NCBI GenBank assembly: GCA_018436785.1
Contig: JAHDKR010000091.1
Span: forward strand, 1 to 50,583
Source of the DNA: Synergistaceae bacterium
GTDB lineage: Bacteria > Synergistota > Synergistia > Synergistales > Aminobacteriaceae
DNA length: 50,583 nucleotides
Direction: 5' to 3'
Shown here: positions 1-7,412 of the stretch, one piece after another
Layout of the letters: every line of letters starts with the position of its first letter
How positions within the stretch are numbered: the stretch's first letter is position 1
Made by a program: the position numbers and the translations under genes
The notes under the pieces: generated by a model
Seen by the model: only the letters and a program-made list of their open reading frames with translations
Databases searched by the model: none
Told to the model about the DNA's origin: nothing

Positions 1-13
1 TATAGATTGGATT

Positions 14-128
14 TTCGGTGGTCACAGCGGAGGTGTCATACCCGGTTCCATGCCGAACCCGGCAGTCAAGCCCTCCAGCGCCGATGGTACTGCGGAGGCT
101 ATCCGTGGGAGAGCAGGTCGCCGCCGGA
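14..128 (+). rRNA. rrf: 5S ribosomal RNA
   Basis: The stretch has the standard 5S layout, including the conserved block around 45-60 (CCATGCCGAACCCGG) and the GGGAGAGCAGGTCG block before the 3' end. The ends pair: 14-21 with 121-128 form the terminal helix with a few G-U pairs. No other rRNA is visible, so the window begins at the tail of an rRNA operon. End positions are set by the terminal helix and could be off by one or two bases. Confidence 0.95.
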
Positions 129-146
129 AATCCTTTTGAAAGAACA

Positions 147-186
147 CAGGAAGCCGTCCAGAGATAATCCTCCGGACGGCTTCCTG
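147..186 (+). terminator. Hairpin after 5S rRNA, likely rRNA operon terminator
   Basis: Perfect 13-bp inverted repeat (147-159 with 174-186) with a 14-nt loop, 18 nt after the 5S gene. The position suggests the rRNA terminator, but the base is followed by GCGTATATG rather than a T run. Confidence 0.6.
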
Positions 187-243
187 CGTATATGCCGTCT
201 ATTGACCGCGTGAGTATACGACAACGACGCTCTCCGGGACTTT

Positions 244-296
244 CATGACGAAGAGCCGCCCAGTGAGTATTTCCTCAAGGGCGGCTCTTCGTCATG
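244..296. terminator. 18-bp perfect hairpin between convergent units
   Basis: Positions 244-261 and 279-296 are a perfect 18-bp inverted repeat with a 17-nt loop. It lies between the rRNA operon (+) and the end of the secreted-protein cluster (-), so it probably ends transcription from both sides. Neither flank has a T run, so it may act with Rho or as an RNA end protector. Confidence 0.55.
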
Positions 297-321
297 ATGA
301 TGCTAGAGAGAAAAACGAGAT

Positions 322-714
322 TTACGGTACAAGCACATATTGTTGCGGAAGATATGTATAGGGGGATGGAGCGAGCACAGCACCCGGATGTACTGCAATC
401 ATCGGGGCAGCAATAATTTGTACCGGAACCGGGCTGCCATGAGCGGAAAGCACATACGAAGCGTGCATGTGATAAACGCGCCGTCCTGAGGCGTCAAATG
501 AGAAAAGATATCCTTCCTTTGAGCGGAAAATCTGTCCAGGTAGAGAAGAGGGGGATGGCGTTTGAAAAGAATCGACATAGTCAGGAGTTGTAATAATTGC
601 CGGTGCTTGCGCAGGAATGAGGACATAATTCGCAGTAGACGCACCCGGAAAGAAGAAAAGAAGCGTGAATGTGTAAGAGAACAAGAAATAAATATGCCTG
701 AAAGATTTTTTCAT
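322..714 (-). CDS. Secreted protein of unknown function (130 aa)
   Basis: Not recognised. The N-terminus is a clear signal peptide: basic KKSFRH, a long hydrophobic stretch and a probable cleavage after STA near residue 28. The mature part is rich in Pro, Ala, Val and Tyr and has no Cys and no known domain. It resembles the upstream 260-aa neighbour in beginning the mature part with a Tyr-Val-(Leu/Val)-(Ile/Glu)-Pro string and in having a hydrophobic, Tyr-rich centre, so the two may be paralogues. The start has a good RBS (AAGGGGG, 7 nt upstream). It is last in a minus-strand cluster of exported proteins, 63 nt after the 260-aa gene. It is probably periplasmic or at the outer membrane; the role cannot be read from sequence. 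Confidence 0.7.
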   Translation of the reverse strand: MKKSFRHIYFLFSYTFTLLFFFPGASTANYVLIPAQAPAIITTPDYVDSFQTPSPSSLPGQIFRSKEGYLFSFDASGRRVYHMHASYVLSAHGSPVPVQIIAAPMIAVHPGAVLAPSPYTYLPQQYVLVP

Positions 715-777
715 CTGAATGCCCCCTTGTTTTATCTCAAGCTAACGAGAAGTGTCTTTTGAACGAGGAACGATTAT

Positions 778-1560
778 CTATAGGTTTGAAGGAGCGATTC
801 TTCCCATCCAAAGATATCCCCAGACTGCGGCCTGATTGGCAAGAATTGCCGTATCTGCGTCTTTCCATTGGTATGCGTTGTTCTTCACCATTCGAATAAG
901 CGCATAGAGATGATCTTTTATCATTTCGGATGGTTTTTCTGAAACGCCGGAGCGGGCTTGAATCTGGTACCAGCTCTTTCCCGTCCAGACGAAAAGGACT
1001 TCAGGACGTTCTCCCTTCCATGCGATCGGAACTCTTGGTTTCTCAAGAATTCCCATTCTATCGACCAGTTTATTCCAAGTGCCTATTGAAGTAAAACTTG
1101 ATTGTGTTGTCCACTCCGGGACATATGTCGGAGCGACTGTCACGGCTTCAGCCAAAATATAAGCCCCCGGATCAGGTTGGATTGGGGCGGGGTGCGGTGG
1201 AAGCGGCGTAACCGGTAGGCTCTGTGTGCTGGAAACACGTGCTGAAGGTACATACTGGACAATAGGAAGTGATTGGGGAGAGATAGAACCGACTACAAAC
1301 GACGTTGGAGCAAGAAGGGAACCGTTATATGAACCATAAACCCAGACTCCCGCAGGGGTGCGTGTTATTGGATACCCGTCGAACGTGACAAACCAGCCAG
1401 AGGGCATATTATATGGCCGGTAGACATAAAAGGACATTCCTGAATACACGGGTTGCGCCACGAGAACCGGTTCGACAACGTATGTTGTCGCTGTTGTAGA
1501 TGATGGTAGGAGAGAGAGCAGGACTGTTAAACTGAGTACGATGAGTATTCTTCTTCTCAT
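778..1560 (-). CDS. Secreted protein of unknown function (260 aa)
   Basis: Not recognised. It has a signal peptide (basic MRRR, hydrophobic core to about residue 22, likely cleavage near TTA). The first half of the mature part is rich in Tyr, Val and Pro (YVVEPVLVAQPVYSG). A Pro-rich linker follows around residues 118-130, then a C-terminal part of about 120 residues with several Trp. The RBS is strong (AAAGGAGG). It sits between the TPR/Pro-rich protein gene (150 nt upstream) and the 130-aa secreted protein gene. A TATAAT on the minus strand at 1685-1680 could give it its own promoter. Its similarity in style to the 130-aa neighbour suggests a locally duplicated envelope protein family. Confidence 0.72.
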   Translation of the reverse strand: MRRRILIVLSLTVLLSLLPSSTTATTYVVEPVLVAQPVYSGMSFYVYRPYNMPSGWFVTFDGYPITRTPAGVWVYGSYNGSLLAPTSFVVGSISPQSLPIVQYVPSARVSSTQSLPVTPLPPHPAPIQPDPGAYILAEAVTVAPTYVPEWTTQSSFTSIGTWNKLVDRMGILEKPRVPIAWKGERPEVLFVWTGKSWYQIQARSGVSEKPSEMIKDHLYALIRMVKNNAYQWKDADTAILANQAAVWGYLWMGRIAPSNL

Positions 1561-1679
1561 GGTAAACCATCCTCCTTTGGGATTTTTCTCAGGAGCAAAA
1601 ACACGGAAAACGCTTTTTCTGAGTCGTTATGTTCTAGAGATGCAAAGTGTTCTCTTGGTACATTTTCCCGTCCGACAAT

Positions 1680-1685
1680 ATTATA
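1680..1685 (-). promoter_or_regulatory. Possible -10 box for the 778-1560 gene
   Basis: A perfect TATAAT on the minus strand lies just past the stop of the TPR/Pro-rich gene and about 120 nt before the next start. No good -35 hexamer stands at the expected distance, so this is only a candidate internal promoter. Confidence 0.35.
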
Positions 1686-1709
1686 GAATGAAATGAAACA
1701 GATTGCTAG

Positions 1710-2696
1710 TTACTGAGGAAGTTCCGCTCCCGGAGGCGGAGGAGTATATACCGGTTTGCCTCCTTCTGTGAGAATATCAGGCGATGCGATAATACTCTCA
1801 GGGCTATACGGAGCCGGGGGAATATACAGTGGCGCCTCACTCTCCGGTGATAATGGAGAGGAGGGGAGCACTGGTGAAGGACTCTCCGTCAATAAGCCGG
1901 GAGAGAGATTGGGAGGCGTGCCTGGCTGTACTACACGAACTGGAACGCCGGAGGTTGGTGAAATGGAATTGTGCAACAGCTGCTGGTCACCGTGTATCGG
2001 CGGAGCCGGGGGGGTGTACTGTACTTGTTGCTGAGGAGCCTGAGGAGCAGGAGGGGCGTATTCTGCTTGCCGCTGTACCGGTGCAGTAGGAGACGCGTAT
2101 TGAATAGGCGGTTGTACTGGACTCACCGGAGGAACAAGAGTCTCCGAAGGAGGCATGATTGTAAAACCGTCAATAGCAACAGGAATCTCCTCTATTCTCG
2201 CCGGACGTTTGGGATCCCACAAGGGCTGTCTGTCCCCTTCTGCAGGATACTCCAAAAAACGAGACAACTCGTTAAAAGAAGGGTCTATTTCCAGTGATCT
2301 GCGAAGAGCTTTCTGGGCTTTTGGAAAAACCCCCCGCGCCTCATATGCTCTTCCGAGTGCGTACCAAGCATGTGCGTTCAACGGTTCGCGTTCTACAATC
2401 TGTTCCAATAGGGCAGTTGCTCTCGTAAAGAATCTCTTTTCCATAAGAACCAGCGCCTGATCTAAAGGCGTGGGAAGCACTATTACCTCTTTTTCCTCCT
2501 GGATTGGCGGAGGCGTTGGTTGCACCTGTTTTTTCACGGAGGGTTTCTTCTTGGGCGCGGCTTTTTGTGGTGCATTCTCAGGCGCAGTCACAATCACTCC
2601 GTTTGCATGCGCCGACTGCAAACGCGTGAAAGAAATATGGGACGAAAAAAACAACAGAAAGAGCAGAAATATGTGGAGTAGTTTTTTTTTGTTCAT
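1710..2696 (-). CDS. Exported TPR protein with Pro/Gln/Tyr-rich tail (328 aa)
   Basis: It begins with a signal peptide (MNKKKLL plus a Leu/Phe-rich core, cut near residue 31). A Lys/Pro-rich linker follows (about 35-70), then two tetratricopeptide-like helices pairs (about 77-145, with LNAHAWYALGRAYEARG and KAQKALRRSLEIDPSF). The rest is low complexity, dominated by imperfect repeats of the form QY-x-(S/P)-P-x-AP and other Pro-rich strings. TPRs normally mediate protein contacts, and Pro-rich tails often reach through the periplasm or cell wall. Its ATG overlaps the stop of the preceding 335-aa gene (ATGA, 2693-2696), so the two are translationally coupled and probably work together. No enzyme domain is seen. 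Confidence 0.8.
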   Translation of the reverse strand: MNKKKLLHIFLLFLLFFSSHISFTRLQSAHANGVIVTAPENAPQKAAPKKKPSVKKQVQPTPPPIQEEKEVIVLPTPLDQALVLMEKRFFTRATALLEQIVEREPLNAHAWYALGRAYEARGVFPKAQKALRRSLEIDPSFNELSRFLEYPAEGDRQPLWDPKRPARIEEIPVAIDGFTIMPPSETLVPPVSPVQPPIQYASPTAPVQRQAEYAPPAPQAPQQQVQYTPPAPPIHGDQQLLHNSISPTSGVPVRVVQPGTPPNLSPGLLTESPSPVLPSSPLSPESEAPLYIPPAPYSPESIIASPDILTEGGKPVYTPPPPGAELPQ

Positions 2697-3700
2697 CGCA
2701 AAGGCGCCACCTTTTTTGTCCCGTATGGAGGAGCTGTTACAAGATCGTTCAACTGAACGGGGTCTTGTGATTTTTCATTGAGCAGGCGAACGATAGCCTG
2801 TTCGTTCATGGTTTTGATCACCTTGACGTTGCCTACAACTCTCTGTAAAACCACAACGGGGTTTTCAGGGTCGACCGTTACGTATGTATCGCCTCTGACT
2901 ACCTGAAGTATGTCGCCGACAGCGAGAGCGTCCTGTCGACCGAGAGTTATTATGTACTCTCTGTTGCGTCGTGTCGAGTTTGCCGTAGGGGCAATAATGC
3001 GTCCTATGACTGCGAGTTCGCCGTCCCCCATATCGGCTATTCCTGCAGCCACACCTTTGATAGCGTTTTTAAACGCCTGCCAGTAGGGGGTGCCGGAAAA
3101 CTGCTGCCATGTAAGACGACTCATTTTCTGCCCCTTATCTGCCGGGGCAAGTCGAAGGAAATCAAGGCCGTTTCTATAGAAAATATCGATAATGCTCGTT
3201 CGTGTGTTCAGCAGATACAACCTGTCGTCGCCTGGATTGAACGTGAATCGCTGGTCTTTCCCCGAGGAAATATAGGAAGTTTCAAGCTCCGCATCAAGAG
3301 CGCTGTAAATTCTGACTCGCAAGGACACATCACCTTTTTCAAAAGAGCCGAGAACCTCGCGCTCCTTTGCGAGTACCGAGTAGAGTTCCATTTGCACTGC
3401 GAAAGCGCCTTGCCTGGAGTAAGGATCATCCATCCAGCGTTGCGCCTGCGAGCTATCCAGTATCGAAACATCCGTAAAGGGGTTTTGCCGCAGGAGAGAG
3501 GCCAGATACTCAGTCATCTTCTGTTCAAGCACATTCACTGGGTAGTACTTACTCTCCCAAATTTCATACTCCGTATAATTCAACGTGGGAAGCAAAACGA
3601 TATGACGTGACGAAGCGGCTTCGGATTGACATGCGTACATCACGATAATCAGCAGTAAAACGAAGAAAAAACGGTCTATTATTGATGATTGAGACTGCAT
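2693..3700 (-). CDS. Exported protein with CsgG-like N-part and FlgT-C-like C-part (335 aa)
   Basis: The protein starts with a hydrophobic export signal followed by a Cys (YACQSEA near residue 24), so it may be secreted or a lipoprotein. Residues about 30-90 (HIVLLPTLNYTE, then YYPVNVLEQKMTEYLASLL) resemble the opening of CsgG/YfiO-type periplasmic proteins that begin with an 'LLPF-N-T' strand. Residues about 225-320 (VIGRIIA, YIITLGRQDALAVGDILQVV, VGNVKVIKTM) resemble the FlgT C-terminal domain, a small beta domain seen in envelope and flagellar accessory proteins. No flagellar gene is nearby, so a flagellar role is not supported. It is first in the cluster and coupled by ATGA to the TPR protein. 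Domain naming is by eye and moderately sure. Confidence 0.7.
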   Translation of the reverse strand: MQSQSSIIDRFFFVLLLIIVMYACQSEAASSRHIVLLPTLNYTEYEIWESKYYPVNVLEQKMTEYLASLLRQNPFTDVSILDSSQAQRWMDDPYSRQGAFAVQMELYSVLAKEREVLGSFEKGDVSLRVRIYSALDAELETSYISSGKDQRFTFNPGDDRLYLLNTRTSIIDIFYRNGLDFLRLAPADKGQKMSRLTWQQFSGTPYWQAFKNAIKGVAAGIADMGDGELAVIGRIIAPTANSTRRNREYIITLGRQDALAVGDILQVVRGDTYVTVDPENPVVVLQRVVGNVKVIKTMNEQAIVRLLNEKSQDPVQLNDLVTAPPYGTKKVAPLR

Positions 3701-3889
3701 TGGTTCTCATCCTCTTTTCAAATGGAGTCCAGGCTGCTCTCAATAATGTATCGGCAGAAGATACTACCGGTAAAGGGACAGCCAAGGAAGGAGGCATTCG
3801 TAGAAATGCGCTCTCCGTCTTCTTCCCGCTTCCTATTATAGAGCATATTCTGATTCAAGGGTGGAGAGGATGAGAATTGACTTGGAAGG

Positions 3890-3898
3890 TGATATAAT
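3890..3898 (+). promoter_or_regulatory. Extended -10 promoter of the superoxide reductase operon
   Basis: TGATATAAT fits the extended -10 consensus (TGn-TATAAT) and lies about 50 nt before the first gene. A TTGACT at 3877-3882 is only 10 nt upstream and is badly spaced, so the extended element probably drives recognition. Confidence 0.6.
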
Positions 3899-3947
3899 AA
3901 ATCTGTTTTCAAGAAAAAAAACGATTTCAAAGGAGGAAAGATGCTGA

Positions 3948-4310
3948 ATGAAAAAGCTGGATATCTTTAAGTGTGAGCTGTGCGGCAATGTCGTGGAACT
4001 GCTTCACGTCGGAGGGGGCGACCTTGTCTGTTGCGGTCAGCCCATGAAGCTCCTTGATGAGCAATCGGCGGATTCTGCAACGGAGAAACACGTGCCGGTC
4101 ATCGAAGGTAACAAGGTGAAGGTTGGCAGCGTTCCTCATCCAATGACTGAGCAGCACTATATTGAGTTCATTGAAATTATGGCAGGAGACAAACTATGCA
4201 GAAAGTTCCTGAACCCGGGTGAAGCCGCAGAGGCTGTTTTTGAGGGATTTGTTCCTGAGAAGAGCAGGGAATACTGCAATATACATGGTTTATGGAAGGC
4301 GGAAAAGTAA
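3948..4310 (+). CDS. dfx: Desulfoferrodoxin (superoxide reductase)
   Basis: Reduces superoxide to hydrogen peroxide in the cytoplasm without making oxygen, the usual defence of anaerobes. The 120-aa length is typical of the two-domain class. The N-terminal desulforedoxin domain has its four iron ligands at Cys9, Cys12, Cys28 and Cys29. The catalytic iron site is complete: His48 (with the conserved Glu46-Lys47 before it), His64, His70, Cys110 and His113. AGGAGG at 3931-3936 is 11 nt before this start. A closer ATG at 3941 opens only a 9-codon reading frame that ends inside dfx, so it may be chance or a coupling leader. Ferritin follows 2 nt after the stop, and a flavin-reductase-like gene comes next, giving an oxygen/iron stress operon. 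Confidence 0.96.
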   Translation: MKKLDIFKCELCGNVVELLHVGGGDLVCCGQPMKLLDEQSADSATEKHVPVIEGNKVKVGSVPHPMTEQHYIEFIEIMAGDKLCRKFLNPGEAAEAVFEGFVPEKSREYCNIHGLWKAEK

Positions 4311-4312
4311 GC

Positions 4313-4807
4313 ATGATCAGTAAAAAAATTGAAGACGCGATAAACGATCAGATCAATGCGGAACTTTACTCTGCGTATATCTACCTTTCGATGTCGTCTT
4401 GGTTCGATTCGGCGAATTTGAAGGGAATGTCTCACTGGATGGGAATCCAGGCGAAGGAAGAAGTAGAGCATGCGATGAAATTCGCCGGCTATGTAATGGA
4501 GCGCGGCGGAAGAGTCCTGTATAAAGCTGTGGAGGGACCGGAAACCGAGTGGACTTCTCCTTTGGAAGCCTTTAAAGTTGCGTACGAACATGAGAAGTAT
4601 GTGACTCGCCGGATCAACGACCTCATGGATCTCGCCGTGGCCGAGAAGGATTATGCAAGCCAGGCGCTTCTCCAATGGTTTGTCTCGGAGCAGGTTGAAG
4701 AAGAGGCGAACGCGGACGAAATCGTGAGCAAGCTTGAGATGATTGGCGAAGGGAAGCACGGCCTCCTGATGATCGACAGAGAATTGGGTGGCAGAGAGGA
4801 CGACTAG
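4313..4807 (+). CDS. ftn: Ferritin (non-haem iron storage)
   Basis: Encodes a 164-aa bacterial ferritin, which oxidises Fe(II) and stores it as a mineral core in a 24-subunit shell. Ferroxidase ligands are visible: Glu17 (in NAELYSAYIYL), Glu50 and His53 (in KEEVEHAMKF), and the fourth-helix acidic cluster in SEQVEEEA. I use the ATG at 4313, which gives the family-like start MISKKIEDAI, rather than an upstream ATG at 4292 lying inside dfx. It is 2 nt downstream of dfx, so the two are co-transcribed. Removing free iron limits Fenton chemistry from the peroxide that superoxide reductase makes. Confidence 0.95.
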   Translation: MISKKIEDAINDQINAELYSAYIYLSMSSWFDSANLKGMSHWMGIQAKEEVEHAMKFAGYVMERGGRVLYKAVEGPETEWTSPLEAFKVAYEHEKYVTRRINDLMDLAVAEKDYASQALLQWFVSEQVEEEANADEIVSKLEMIGEGKHGLLMIDRELGGREDD

Positions 4808-4840
4808 GAGTCCTTTAAGCATCTCCTTAGTGAAGACAAT

Positions 4841-4873
4841 CTGCGGGCAGGAGCTTCATGCTCCTGCCCGCAG
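4841..4873 (+). terminator. Hairpin between ferritin and flavin-reductase genes
   Basis: Perfect 14-bp stem (4841-4854 with 4860-4873) around a 5-nt loop. No T run follows. It may be a partial terminator, or a processing or stability element that sets the ferritin to flavin-reductase ratio. Confidence 0.55.
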
Positions 4874-4900
4874 TGCAGGAAGATGAAGGGAGGATACTCA

Positions 4901-5428
4901 ATGGAAAACGGGATCGACCCCCGGGCTCTTTTTACATTGAATTATGGAGTGTACATTCTCAGTACCGGGTATGAAGGCAAATACAACGGACAGATCATCA
5001 ACGCGCTTATGCAGCTTACCGCTGACCCGATCTGCATGGCAGCTTGCCTTCACAAGGATAACTACACAACGGAGCTCGTGGAGAAGAGCGGGCGTTTCTC
5101 CGTCTCCGTGCTCGAAGAATCAGTCCCTCTGAAGTTCATCGGCGTCTTCGGTTTCCGTTGCGGACGCGATTTCGATAAATTCGGGGAATGCAGGTACGAA
5201 GTGAAAGAGGGCGGTCTTCCTCTTGTAACGGAGTATTCTCTGGCGGGCATAGAACTGAAAGTTCTCTCCGTACAAGATGTCTTCACACATAAGGTCTTCA
5301 TCGGCCAGGTGGAGAAGGCGCAGCTTTTTAAAGAAGGAACCCCTCTGACCTACGCGAACTACCATAGAGTGAAAAAAGGTAAATCTCCATCGAATGCTCC
5401 GTCCGCGATATTCAACGAAGTCAAATGA
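4901..5428 (+). CDS. Flavin reductase-like FMN-binding protein (flavoredoxin type)
   Basis: About 175 aa, the usual size of the flavin reductase-like family, which binds FMN in a split-barrel fold. The first half has the family pattern: an N-terminal LNYGVYILST strand, then NALMQLTADPICMAACLHKDN and VEKSGRFSVSVL, followed by FGFRCGRDFDKF. I start at 4901 because GGGAGG stands 8-13 nt upstream; an in-frame ATG at 4883 overlaps that RBS. In anaerobes such proteins act with rubredoxin, rubrerythrin or flavodiiron proteins in oxygen and peroxide removal. Its place after dfx and ferritin fits that role, but the electron partner is not encoded here. Confidence 0.85.
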   Translation: MENGIDPRALFTLNYGVYILSTGYEGKYNGQIINALMQLTADPICMAACLHKDNYTTELVEKSGRFSVSVLEESVPLKFIGVFGFRCGRDFDKFGECRYEVKEGGLPLVTEYSLAGIELKVLSVQDVFTHKVFIGQVEKAQLFKEGTPLTYANYHRVKKGKSPSNAPSAIFNEVK

Positions 5429-5533
5429 CGACCGAAGACTGAAAACGAATGGTTAATTTTTCCACGGAACTGTGAGGTGCGGGAAGTAGGTTTTTCTCTC
5501 TCACGGTTCCTGGTTTATTTTTCGGGGAGTGCA

Positions 5534-6412
5534 ATGACGGTAAAAAATAGAGAAGCGAGCGCTCTTCATCGAATATGGCCCTGTTTCGAAGAAGCATACG
5601 CCCGATACAACCGGCGTGAATTTATTTCTCCCGATCCTCTGGAGACTATCTACCCTTACTCTCGTACCGAGGACAGGGAGGTTGCGGCGCTCCTCGTCTC
5701 AAGTATAGCGTACGGGCGTGTTGCGATGATCCTTCGAAGCGCCCGGCGTCTTCTTGAACTCCTCGGTCCATCGCCCGCGGAATTCCTCAAGACTGTTTCG
5801 CCTCTTGTTCTTGCTCGTGAAACAGAATTATTTCGCCATCGCTTCACATCCGGAGCGGAGATCGCGGCGCTAATGACCGGGTTAGGGCGTATTCTTCGAG
5901 AATATGGAAGCGTAGAGGAGCTTCTTGCAGTTTCTTTGAGCAGGACGGGAGATGTTCTCGAAGGAATTTCAAATTTTGTTGAGAACGTACGAAGAAAGAG
6001 TTCCCTTGAAAGCCGTTTTCTTCTGCCTTCTCCGAGTGATGGGAGCGCATGCAAACGATTCTTTCTTTTTCTCAAATGGATGGTCCGAAGGGACGAGGTC
6101 GATCCCGGCGGATGGACAGCCCTGAAACCGCGGGATCTCCTTATTCCAATGGACGTACATATGTTCCGGATCTGCTCAACCCTTGGAATGACACGACGCA
6201 AACAGCCGGATCTGAAAACTGCGATTGAAGTAACCGCACTTTTTCGGGAGATTCTTCCGGAGGATCCTACAAAATTTGATTTCGTCCTTACGAGATTCGG
6301 TATACGGAAGGAGCTGAGTGAAACCTCCTTTCTTGAGAAATGCCAGGGAGCGTTACATTACGCATCCGCCGGGCATTCCGGTTCTTCTATTTCGTCGCAA
6401 AAATTACAGTGA
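5534..6412 (+). CDS. TIGR02757/DUF2400 family protein
   Basis: A 292-aa protein of a conserved bacterial family of unknown biochemical role. Diagnostic blocks are DPLETIYPYSRTEDREVAAL, the SDGSACKRFFLFLKWMVRRDEVDPGGW stretch (positions near 6036-6117), LLIPMDVHMFRICSTLG, and the PEDPTKFDFVLTRFGI near the end. The helical character and the conserved Gly-Ser-Ala-Cys-Lys-Arg and Asp-Pro-Gly-Gly patterns have led some to compare the family with HhH-type DNA-repair folds; that is only a suggestion. I use the ATG at 5534, preceded by CGGGGAG, rather than a GTG at 5477. The last 55 bp overlap the asparaginase gene on the other strand, tail to tail. Confidence 0.88.
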   Translation: MTVKNREASALHRIWPCFEEAYARYNRREFISPDPLETIYPYSRTEDREVAALLVSSIAYGRVAMILRSARRLLELLGPSPAEFLKTVSPLVLARETELFRHRFTSGAEIAALMTGLGRILREYGSVEELLAVSLSRTGDVLEGISNFVENVRRKSSLESRFLLPSPSDGSACKRFFLFLKWMVRRDEVDPGGWTALKPRDLLIPMDVHMFRICSTLGMTRRKQPDLKTAIEVTALFREILPEDPTKFDFVLTRFGIRKELSETSFLEKCQGALHYASAGHSGSSISSQKLQ

Positions 6413-7383
6413 AGAATGTTCTCGATCTGCTTGTTGTCGGTCCCGGGTAAAACAGCCATCAGTTTCGTGATGATTGCCTCCCGGGTCATGTCCTTTCCGG
6501 AGATGGCGCCCAGTTCGAGCGTTTTTCTTCCGACTTCGTACACACTGAGGTCGACTCCTCCGTAAACGCACTGCGTCGTAATAATGACCGGGATGTTTCG
6601 CTCGCGGCACATAGCGATGGCCGGGAGCAGGTTTTCACCCAGATACGGAACTCCTCCCAGACCGAGCGCTTCGAGAACTATGGCCTTTGGCCCGGCGTCG
6701 GCAAGATGAGAGAGGTACCGGGAACGAAAACCGGGAAAGAGAGTTACAAGAAAAATCGAGGTCTCCAGTTCAAGAGAGTGTACATTTACCGGGTATTTCT
6801 CGTGCATAACAGGAGTGTGTTCCAAAACGATCGCTCCGTTTTCCCGGCATCCGAGCTGGGGGTAATTGATACTTGAAAAAGCAGTGGATTCATGGCTGAG
6901 AATCTTCTGGGAGCGTGGTCCGTGGATCAGCCTGTTGTGAAAGGCTATGGAGACTCCCCTTTGTTTTCGTTCAAAGAGAGCGGAGAGAAATGCAAAAGCG
7001 CCTTCTATGTTGTCTTCGGCGTCAGAGCCCGGAACCCCGATAGGTTCCATGGAACCCGTCAGTACTATGGGCTTTTCGAAGCCGGGAAGCATAAAAGAGA
7101 GGGCCGAGGCAGAATACGCCATGGTGTCCGTCCCGTGGAGGACAAGAAATCCATTGTAATTGTGCTCCTCCGCTCTGAGACATGCGGCGATCATCTTCCA
7201 GTCTTCAGGAGACATGTTTGAACTGTCCTTTGAAAGAAGATCGAGAACTGTGATCTCCCCGAAACGTTCAACCCCGGGAACAAACGAAAGAAGTTCCTCC
7301 CCCGGCAACGAAGGTACTAGACCGTTGGAGCCTGCCCGTGAGGCTATTGTACCGCCAGTCGAAATCACAAGAAACGATGCCAT
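6358..7383 (-). CDS. ansA: L-asparaginase, type I-like
   Basis: Hydrolyses asparagine to aspartate and ammonia, a cytoplasmic type I enzyme since no signal peptide is present. Catalytic signatures are in place: the first Thr in ISTGGTIAS (Thr12) and the second Thr-Asp pair in LHGTDTM (Thr85, Asp86). The length of 341 aa is typical. The RBS is strong (AAAGGAGA). The C-terminal tail is acidic and Cys-bearing (NFCDEIEEPECPADA) and is encoded in the region that overlaps the TIGR02757 gene, so it may be an extension acquired by stop-codon loss. The gene fits an amino-acid fermenting lifestyle. It may be read together with the downstream deacetylase gene only by chance: the upstream start is 27 nt from the deacetylase stop. 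Confidence 0.93.
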   Translation of the reverse strand: MASFLVISTGGTIASRAGSNGLVPSLPGEELLSFVPGVERFGEITVLDLLSKDSSNMSPEDWKMIAACLRAEEHNYNGFLVLHGTDTMAYSASALSFMLPGFEKPIVLTGSMEPIGVPGSDAEDNIEGAFAFLSALFERKQRGVSIAFHNRLIHGPRSQKILSHESTAFSSINYPQLGCRENGAIVLEHTPVMHEKYPVNVHSLELETSIFLVTLFPGFRSRYLSHLADAGPKAIVLEALGLGGVPYLGENLLPAIAMCRERNIPVIITTQCVYGGVDLSVYEVGRKTLELGAISGKDMTREAIITKLMAVLPGTDNKQIENILHCNFCDEIEEPECPADA

Positions 7384-7412
7384 TTTCTCATCTCCTTTGG
7401 ATACTGTTTACA

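Noticed and set aside
3877..3898. TTGACT at 3877 as the -35 of the dfx promoter
   Set aside because: It is only 10 nt from the -10 box, which is too close; the extended -10 explains the promoter better.
3941..3970. Nine-codon frame just before dfx
   Set aside because: Its RBS spacing is only 4 nt, it is very short and has no sign of conservation; noted under dfx only.
5656..6201. 181-codon Arg/Ser-rich frame on the minus strand opposite the TIGR02757 gene
   Set aside because: Typical antisense shadow with low-complexity composition.
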